Assembly (NCBI RefSeq): GCF_000210295.1
Contig: NC_026741.1
Location: 310,001-374,000 of the forward strand
Length of the DNA stretch: 64,000 bases
From: Trypanosoma brucei gambiense DAL972
Taxonomy: Eukaryota > Euglenozoa > Kinetoplastea > Trypanosomatida > Trypanosomatidae
Direction: 5' to 3'
Position 1 is the first letter of the stretch. Each line of letters starts with the position of its first letter. Below, one piece after another: positions 57,728 through 64,000 of this stretch. The notes beneath the pieces were generated by a model. The model had not been told where the DNA came from, did not search any database, and was given only the letters and a program-made list of their open reading frames with translations. The position numbers were made by a program, and so were the translations under genes.

Positions 57728-59578
57728 ATGGAGTTTGAGCAGCTGGAGATTGGCAAGAAGTCGATTACCAACGCCATCGCGCGGCAGGAGGTTACAGACT
57801 ATTATGACTTGCTGCACCCCAACGTCCTGCTCGTTTCCCACTTCCGCTACCCTCCTCTGTCGCCCGTTATTGCCGATACCATCCCCGCATTAGACCGTGT
57901 GTTGCGCAAGGAAAACAAAAACCTGTCAGGCGTGACTAAGGGCCATAACCCGTGGAAGGTGCCCGAGTTCCTGCAAACCGGCGCGGTCACAAAATCAGCA
58001 CCTGTGGCAGCTCCAGCAGTTACAGCCACATCACCGACTACCACGTCAACGACAGTAACTACCCGAGCGAATTCACCACACTTAGCAGGAACACCCACGA
58101 GAGCGTCGATTGTGCCTAAAGCGCCTGGGGGAAGGCCTGTTGCCCGTGGGTTTGCGGCTCGGAAGAGGAGGGGTACTTCCACGAATGGAAGATCCACTGC
58201 TACGGGTGATAGATCCACTTCTGCTGCCACACGGGAAAGGCGTGAGGATCCCAACAAAAAGAAGCAGCGGCAGTCCACCATTACGGGGCCATATGAGGCC
58301 GATATTGTCGAAGGCCCGCTCCTTGTTACGGCACGCTTTTACGCTATATTGCAATGGATGAATCAAGGTGCCCATATTGCAGATACGGTCTTTGATATGG
58401 AGGCACGAAAGGTTGTGCTACAGGAATCGGATGTCGTTTTACAGCTTCCAGCTCCGAAGACTGAGGCGGAGTGGTATGCGCAGCTTGGGCGGCAGCATAC
58501 AGACCGTAACCAGCGGCTTAGCAGACTTACTGTAACTTATGGCCGCGATTTGTTACTGTTTCGTGACGAGTGCTACTTCGAGGATGGGTTCATTGTCACG
58601 ATACATCGCTTTATGTTGACACAGCAGGAGATGCTCGACCTATCGTCCCTTGTTGAATACCACCAACAGGCGGAAATTAACCGTCGCATTGAGGCGATGA
58701 AAGTGGAGCGTGACAACTTCTACGCTGCTGAACAGAGGCGTGTGAACGCATTTCGTAGGTCAGTGGAACCGTTGCTTGACTTTACCTTCTGTGATGTGAG
58801 TGACCCCATTTTGCTTCTTTCTGTGGAGCCCGTTGCAGGGAAGCGTCATATCTGTAAGGATGTGCGGCCCAAAAATGTTACCGCACTGCCGCCGATGGGT
58901 TACGGAGCCCAGCAGAATGACGCACAACGCGGAAAAGATCAGCGCATTGTCGTGAAGGCACGCAACAAGGCTGGCGACGAGGAGGTGTATGAGTTCGTTG
59001 ATAATTCCAAACCTCGCTACGACTTTCTCTACGACCCGAAGACCAATGCAGAGAGCACCTTGCAGAATCTTGCAGACAAGATGAAGTCGATGTTTTGCAC
59101 CTCTAGTGTGCGTATCAGTAGCTGTGGCATGAGGTCAACAGATCAATTGGTGCCAGTCCTCCGGCGCCTTGTGGCAAATGCCATTATGACGATACGTGCG
59201 CTGGATCTAAGCGACAACGAGATCAGTACACTGCCGGACTTGTCGCTTCTTCCACTGCAGCGTCTACTGCTTCACAAAAACAAAATATCCGACTGGATGG
59301 AGGTAGAGAATCGCGTGTGTGTGCTTCCGCTGCTGGAGGTGGTGACACTGCACGGCAATCCCATTTCCGAAAGCAACGAGCAGTACCGGCAGGAGCTGCT
59401 GGCGAGGCTCTTACGGCACCCAAGGCGTGCAGCGCGTGTGCGACAAGTAGACTTCGTGACTCTGACAGCGCAGGACCTTAACATTGCAGGGACGTTTGAA
59501 ATGTTTACCACAGGGAACACAAGTGTTTTGGAGAAGGCGCGGAAGTTCAATGTTTCTGACGTTAGGAAAAAAATATAG
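57728..59578 (+). CDS. LRRC51-like leucine-rich repeat protein
   Basis: 616 residues. The N-terminal 85 residues are folded (TDYYDLLHPNVLLVSHFRYP). A Thr/Ser/Ala/Pro-rich then strongly basic linker covers about 90-180 (RGFAARKRRGTSTNGRS). A middle domain follows (about 185-440). The C-terminal 160 residues carry leucine-rich repeats with IRALDLSDNEISTLPDLSLL, QRLLLHKNKISD, LEVVTLHGNPISESNEQYR and a capping VRQVDFVTLTAQD, which resemble LRRC51 and related ciliary LRR proteins (TLTLHGNPIE, LKTLDFS--T--D). LRRC51 itself is only about 190 residues, so most of this protein is extra. A flagellar role is suggested by the family, not shown. Confidence 0.75.
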   Translation: MEFEQLEIGKKSITNAIARQEVTDYYDLLHPNVLLVSHFRYPPLSPVIADTIPALDRVLRKENKNLSGVTKGHNPWKVPEFLQTGAVTKSAPVAAPAVTATSPTTTSTTVTTRANSPHLAGTPTRASIVPKAPGGRPVARGFAARKRRGTSTNGRSTATGDRSTSAATRERREDPNKKKQRQSTITGPYEADIVEGPLLVTARFYAILQWMNQGAHIADTVFDMEARKVVLQESDVVLQLPAPKTEAEWYAQLGRQHTDRNQRLSRLTVTYGRDLLLFRDECYFEDGFIVTIHRFMLTQQEMLDLSSLVEYHQQAEINRRIEAMKVERDNFYAAEQRRVNAFRRSVEPLLDFTFCDVSDPILLLSVEPVAGKRHICKDVRPKNVTALPPMGYGAQQNDAQRGKDQRIVVKARNKAGDEEVYEFVDNSKPRYDFLYDPKTNAESTLQNLADKMKSMFCTSSVRISSCGMRSTDQLVPVLRRLVANAIMTIRALDLSDNEISTLPDLSLLPLQRLLLHKNKISDWMEVENRVCVLPLLEVVTLHGNPISESNEQYRQELLARLLRHPRRAARVRQVDFVTLTAQDLNIAGTFEMFTTGNTSVLEKARKFNVSDVRKKI

Positions 59579-60408
59579 GGCTGCTTAGTTACGTACACGG
59601 TGTGTGCGTGTGCATGTTTCTGGGTGGCTACACCTACATATGTTTATATGCGTTTGTACACCATCTTGTCGCATTAGACTAGTGTTAATTTCTCTCGTTT
59701 CTTCCTCATTTTTTATCTCTTTAAAACATTCCGTTTGTGCGCGCCTTCCCTTTTCGCTATGCGCGTTTTTTTTTTTTGGTGGGTTGTCGTCGCAATGGTT
59801 GGTTTGTATAGTGCTGAATGGCCCATGTAAAGTTCTTCACTAAAGGAGGAAATGGACGGGGTGATGTAAAGGGATGTGGGGAGCGAATGGGGACTTCCCA
59901 CTATCGTCCCGTTTCTTCCCGTCGTACAGGTGAACACTGTTAACTTCACCAAGTTAAAAGAACAAAGCAACGAAAATGTTCAACTCTGTATTCTAAGGGC
60001 GTGCTGCCGGTAGGTAGCTCGTGCCTTGTTCTTATTGCTGTGCCGCGTCTTGGCAAACATCAATTTCTGATTTTTCCCCCTTTTCATTTTCTCGTTGTTG
60101 CTGTTTTAATGTGCTGCATTTACGCTTGACAACCTCCCGCCTTGCGCTGACACGTTGTCTCGACCCGCAGAGAAACAGGAGGCGTTCGTGTACGGAGTTT
60201 GGAAGAGGTTTTATAAGGGGAACAATAAAGGAAAGAAGCAAAAAGTGTAATAGAAAGGAAGAGTTAGCTTATCTGGTGGTTTTGTAATCATTTACTTGGT
60301 AAATAGGAGAGGCATAAATATCTTACTCTGTAGGATTGTGAGGGTGCGTAGAAGCTCCACCGGTTAGTCACAGGGAGCCTGTCTGCACACGTATACATTT
60401 AAAAAAAG

Positions 60409-60450
<42 letters not shown>

Positions 60451-60654
60451 AGCAAATACGCAAGCAGTCAACGGAGTGCAGTGTTTGCGAGGTACGTCAG
60501 CATCGTTACGTTTTATTCGCTGCTAGTGGCAGTTCTTTTGTTTTTCCAGCGGTACGGGACGCGGGAAGGACTTGTAGTTTCTTTTCAATCTGGATAAGGG
60601 TTCAGGAGCTCACAGCAGTAACTGTAACTGCAGGATCAGCGTTAGTAAAGCAGA
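59579..60654 (+). other. Intergenic region with AT microsatellite
   Basis: 1076 bp, no gene. T-tract 59766-59779, pyrimidine-rich 60056-60112, then an AT microsatellite close to the next gene. Confidence 0.55.
60412..60448. repeat. (AT)n microsatellite
   Basis: 37 bp of alternating A and T, about 205 bp before the EMC8/9-like start codon. Confidence 0.95.
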
Positions 60655-61473
60655 ATGCCTGGGCAGGTTTCTTCAGCGTCCTCGCCACCGGTCATTTCCT
60701 CCGTTCAGGCGTACGTTAAGGCGTTGCTCCATTGCCACAAGTACCCAACGCAGGCGGTTTCCGGTTTCCTCATCGGTAAACGCATCAGCGCCACCAGCAA
60801 CACCAACGCCAGCAGTCCTGCTTCCAACAGCTCCGCCGCCGCAACGCCAACGACTGTACTTGGTGCTAATGCGATCCCTAACTTCACAGCTAATGCGATT
60901 AGTGCTACCAATGCTGACGGTAATAACGTTAACAGCTCCGGTAGCAGCAGTGACGAAGCTGAATGTATTTTTGTGGCAGATGCCGTGCCGCTCTTCCACA
61001 CCATCATAATGACAGATCCACACCCAATGATGACGGTTGCATATGCGCAGGTTTCCAGCTACGCCCGTACAAAGGGTCTTGTACTCTTGGGGTATTACAT
61101 CGCAAATGAACGTACGGGCGATACGGCTGTCTGTTCCCTCACGGAAAATGTACTGCGTATGCTTCACAGCAGAAAATCCGGTGTTCATGAGCCCCTGCTA
61201 TGGAGAATTGTTAGCACACCGTCTGGTGACAGCGTGGATGTTCGTGGGGCCTACTACAACAGCGGCAGCAGCTCCTTCACAGACGCGCCGTCGCTCACGT
61301 TTGGTCGCTGGAACTCCGACACGCTTTCGTGTGAAACGACAGAGCCTAAAGCAGCCGCGGTTGAGGCGTTTGAGAACTCAATGGATGCATTAAAACAATT
61401 TCAGTTAGTGGACTTTGAGGATCATTTGGAGAGCGTACAATTGAACTACCTCGACCAAACCGTCTCCGCCTGA
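60655..61473 (+). CDS. ER membrane complex subunit 8/9-like protein
   Basis: 272 residues. The start SSVQAYVKALLHCHKYPTQA followed by VSGFLIG matches the EMC8/EMC9 opening (YVKMLLHAAKYPHAAVNGLL). CIFVADAVPLFHTI, MMTVAYAQVSSYARTKGLVL and GYYIANER match the family core (VSDCVPLFHS, ALTQVDAYC--GLVIAGYYQANE), and VDFEDHLESVQLNYLDQ matches the C-terminal LDF-DHLDDI--DW-N. It has an MPN-like fold without the JAMM metal site, as known for EMC8/9. A low-complexity insert rich in Ala, Asn, Ser and Thr (about residues 43-100) lengthens it beyond the usual 200-210. It works at the cytosolic face of the EMC, which inserts tail-anchored and multispan proteins. Confidence 0.88.
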   Translation: MPGQVSSASSPPVISSVQAYVKALLHCHKYPTQAVSGFLIGKRISATSNTNASSPASNSSAAATPTTVLGANAIPNFTANAISATNADGNNVNSSGSSSDEAECIFVADAVPLFHTIIMTDPHPMMTVAYAQVSSYARTKGLVLLGYYIANERTGDTAVCSLTENVLRMLHSRKSGVHEPLLWRIVSTPSGDSVDVRGAYYNSGSSSFTDAPSLTFGRWNSDTLSCETTEPKAAAVEAFENSMDALKQFQLVDFEDHLESVQLNYLDQTVSA

Positions 61474-62196
61474 GGTGCCCCTTCTTTAGTTTCCTTTCCT
61501 TTCCTTCTTTCGTTCTTTTCTTTGACCTCACCTTGTTCTTTTTTATAGTTTTCCTCAACTTTTTTAAACTTTCAACACTTCTGATTCTTGTTGTGTGAAG
61601 GAAGAGGAGTTGGGAGGCGAAGGCAGTTCATGGAGGGAGGATTTGGCAATGGATGACGTGAGAAAAAATATATAAAAAAATATATATATTTAATATGTGT
61701 CCGTGCGAATATACGTGTATGTGTCTCTGCGAATGTGTACGTATGTTTGATTTTTACATATCGGTGAAGGCCTCTGAAGTTTCCTCTTTTAGTTACGCAC
61801 ACAGTTCCGCTGTGGCAATTATTGCAAAGTTGCGGTGCGTTTGTGTACTAGTGGGTTACTTTTCTCACCAGATACTGTCCTTGTCGTTTGTTGTCGTACT
61901 TTATCCCAATGAACTTCCTTTTTTTTCTTCTTTTACCGTGATTTTTTTTTCCTCGGATGTGTTTTTGGTGATAACGCCCGAGTGTCTGTTTAACTGCTTT
62001 TTCAGGACTGAAGGGGGGAGGGGGGAGAATTAAGAAAAAAAAAAAGAAAGTGCGTGAGTGAGTGTAGCAGCTATGAGGGGCAGGGGAAATGACGGTGGCG
62101 GCGACATGATTGGGGGGGGGGGGGAGGCAAAAGGCGAAGGGGAGAAAATATGAGGGAAGAGCTCGCGTTAAAAAAGAAAAAAAAGGATACATTCAA

Positions 62197-62198
<2 letters not shown>

Positions 62199-62250
<52 letters not shown>
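62199..62250. repeat. (AT)26 microsatellite
   Basis: 52 bp of uninterrupted alternating A and T, the longest such tract in the window. Confidence 0.96.
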
Positions 62251-62252
<2 letters not shown>

Positions 62253-63439
62253 TTCATGACGTAGGATGTGTGATGAGAGAAAGAGGGAAGGGAATGACCA
62301 TCGGATTAATGAAAACATTTCATAGCACATGTGGAGCGGTGTAAATCCTTCTGTTTCTGAGGCGCATGTGTGTTTGTGTGTGTCCATCTGTAAAGGATAT
62401 GGGGAGAGTTTGTGTTGTGCGCAAAGGGGCGGAGTGTAGCGAAGGTTTAAATTGGGGGGTGGGGGTGCTGCCATCTGTGGGCCTCACCCGGGTGATTAAT
62501 GCACTTTAAAAGTGGGGAACGTGACACCCAAAGGGAGAAGGCACATTTTTCTAATTGTACTTGTGCGTGCTTTTGAGCTGCTGCATCTCTCCCCGCTCCC
62601 CTTTTTTTGTCTTTCCTTCTTCTTTTCAGGTAATTAGGTTTAAGAAGCATGCCATAGCCGTCTCACTTGGGAGTCAACTTGTGATCCGTAGCATGTGGAG
62701 CGGGATGTGAGAGTCACACAAACGAGGGACATCGTCGGGGGCTCTGATTCAACTTCTGTGGGGCCAAACCGAAACAACACCTTCGAAGATATACTCCGTG
62801 TATTGTTTTTGTTGTCCACACAATATTTGCTTTTTCTTCCGTTACTTGGGTCTAATAAGTTACCTGCTCTGCTACGCTCGCACCGTCTACCTTTACGTGC
62901 ACATTTCACTTCCGCCTATGCGCACTTGCAAACTTACACTTATGTAATATATGTGTACACGCTGTGCTTTTGTTTCATCTTTCTTACTTTCCACTGTGCG
63001 TACACGTATGGCTTCAGCATATTTAACCTGGTACCTTTGGCAGTTAGTAAGGCCACCACCAGTGCCCAACCCCACTGCCTGAGGAGGGCTTTTACTGATT
63101 ATAAAAATACAAAACCAGGAGCAAGAAGGAACAAAATATTAGAAAGAAAGCGGCAGGAGGGGGGGGGGGAGGTGAGAGGGAAAGAAAGATGGGAGTCTCT
63201 AACTCTGGCGGTCATTAGTGATATCAACCTTTCTCATCGCTCTGAAAGGAGTATGTTTGTGCGTGTGGAATTCGCTTTGAGGCAATACGCACCTCTGTGC
63301 TCCCTTCCTTTACCACAATACCAAGGGGGTTCAGGTGGTTAGTCATTTATTCCCTCTTTTCTCCTTTTTTCTTTGTTTCACTTGACCACTTGCCTCTTTA
63401 GATTGGTGGGCGCCTCCTCCCTTACGAACCCCTAGTACC

Positions 63440-63443
<4 letters not shown>

Positions 63444-63477
<34 letters not shown>
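63444..63477. repeat. (AT)17 microsatellite
   Basis: 34 bp of alternating A and T, about 85 bp before the last start codon of the window. Confidence 0.95.
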
Positions 63478-63481
<4 letters not shown>

Positions 63482-63562
63482 CTACAGGAGGAGGGGGAAG
63501 GAATTGCGCAAATACATCCATCACAAAAGAAGACAAAAGAGTAAGACGGAGACGCACTCGTA

Positions 63563-64000
63563 ATGTTACGCTGCGCTACCAGTTTTCGATGTTACATGCG
63601 CGTGATTTGCCTCACGATGGCTCCTGATGGCGCCATGACAAATGCTTTGCGAAAATTGGACTACACACCGTACACGCTGCGAAGCGCTTTCTCACAGGGC
63701 CGTGCCAACCGTCACCCGACTGAATGGGCTTCTGCTCTACGGGGCGAGCGGGACATTGACTTGTGCAAACTGATGGCAGATTTTGACGCTGCTGTGGGGC
63801 CTCCGGCCGCTATGTTGTATGCCAAGCTCCTGCGCGAATGCCCGGATTATACGAAAGTAATATTAGTGAAGGAGACGGACAAACAACAATGGGCGCGAGA
63901 ACACGAGAGATGCGTTATATCACTTCTGAAGGGACACCGCCACCCACCCCAAAACCGTATTGCTAAGGCATTTTACACAATATTGAGCGAAATGGCACCG
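63563..64000 (+). CDS. Sulfotransferase-like protein, N-terminal part (runs off window)
   Basis: 146 codons open from an ATG to the window edge. The pattern TNALRKLDYTPYTLRSAF, WASALRG, LMADFDAAVGPPAAMLYAKL and YTKVILVKETDKQQWAREH follows the P-loop sulfotransferase family of the NAD-epimerase-labelled type (Sulfotransfer_4: SL-AL--LGY, W--LL--YDA--D-PA--FY-EL---YPDAKVILT-RD---W). In that family a GRTGTSSL loop binds the sulfate of PAPS; here the loop reads MAPDGAMTNALRK, and the RD of the second site reads KETD. So a weakened or lost cofactor site is likely. Met12, Met19 and Met25 are later possible starts. The C-terminal half is not visible. Confidence 0.6.
   Translation, partial: MLRCATSFRCYMRVICLTMAPDGAMTNALRKLDYTPYTLRSAFSQGRANRHPTEWASALRGERDIDLCKLMADFDAAVGPPAAMLYAKLLRECPDYTKVILVKETDKQQWAREHERCVISLLKGHRHPPQNRIAKAFYTILSEMAP

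Larger units (their letters stand above)
61474..63562 (+). other. Long intergenic region (2.1 kb)
   Basis: No supported gene. Contains A/T tracts, a G12 run (62113-62124), a long AT microsatellite (62199-62250) and another at 63444-63477 just before the next gene. The 215-codon frame at 62695-63342 begins at GTG, with no in-frame ATG until near its end, and is not called. Confidence 0.55.

Noticed and set aside
62695..63342. 215-codon plus-strand frame before the last gene
   Set aside because: Starts at GTG and has no in-frame ATG until near its end. It contains a G-run translated as Gly-Gly-Gly and has no similarity I recognise.

Overview
The window comes from an African trypanosome of the Trypanosoma brucei group (subgenus Trypanozoon). 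Four observations support this: a tandem array of kinetoplastid-type 5S rRNA genes with a unit of about 740 bp; RIME/ingi non-LTR retroelement sequence; long one-directional runs of protein genes without introns, spaced by pyrimidine-rich, microsatellite-rich gaps as expected for trans-splicing; and a DEAD-box helicase gene split by one 1.3 kb cis-spliced intron, one of the very few such introns known in this species. From memory of the T. brucei genome this set belongs to chromosome 8; that placement was not checked.

Layout. Positions 1-9924 hold the 5S array: twelve complete genes on the minus strand, a thirteenth lost in a run of 100 N, and a terminal copy cut to 26 bp. The cut copy is fused to an antisense, decayed 5' end of an ingi-type element (9920-10204). 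A decayed segment follows (10205-11406), then a well-preserved sense RIME with poly(A) tail and target-site duplication (11404-11928), then a gene-free, partly AT-rich stretch to 13518.

From 13519 to the end every convincing gene is on the plus strand, as one polycistronic unit: TSR1 (40S maturation), a VLCAD/ACAD9-like acyl-CoA dehydrogenase, a Trp/Tyr-rich unknown, a MaoC-type dehydratase, a Sin1/AVO1-like (TORC2) candidate, an SLC35F-like transporter, an unknown 578-residue protein, a very large Rav1/rabconnectin-3 (DmX-like) protein, SDHAF4, a Cys-rich Asn/Gln-rich protein, the intron-containing DBP2-type helicase, a Nudix-like protein with a tail anchor, a GPHR/GPR89 homologue, a possible 77-residue membrane protein, an LRR protein, a paraflagellar-rod family protein, an LRRC51-like protein, an EMC8/9-like protein and the start of a sulfotransferase-like gene running off the end.

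The genes do not form a functional operon; co-transcription in trypanosomes implies no shared pathway. Themes do recur: mitochondrial metabolism and respiratory assembly (ACAD-like, MaoC, SDHAF4), acidic-organelle control (Rav1-like, GPHR) and flagellar structure (PFR-family, LRRC51-like). Protein identifications rest on motif recognition by eye, not on database searches.
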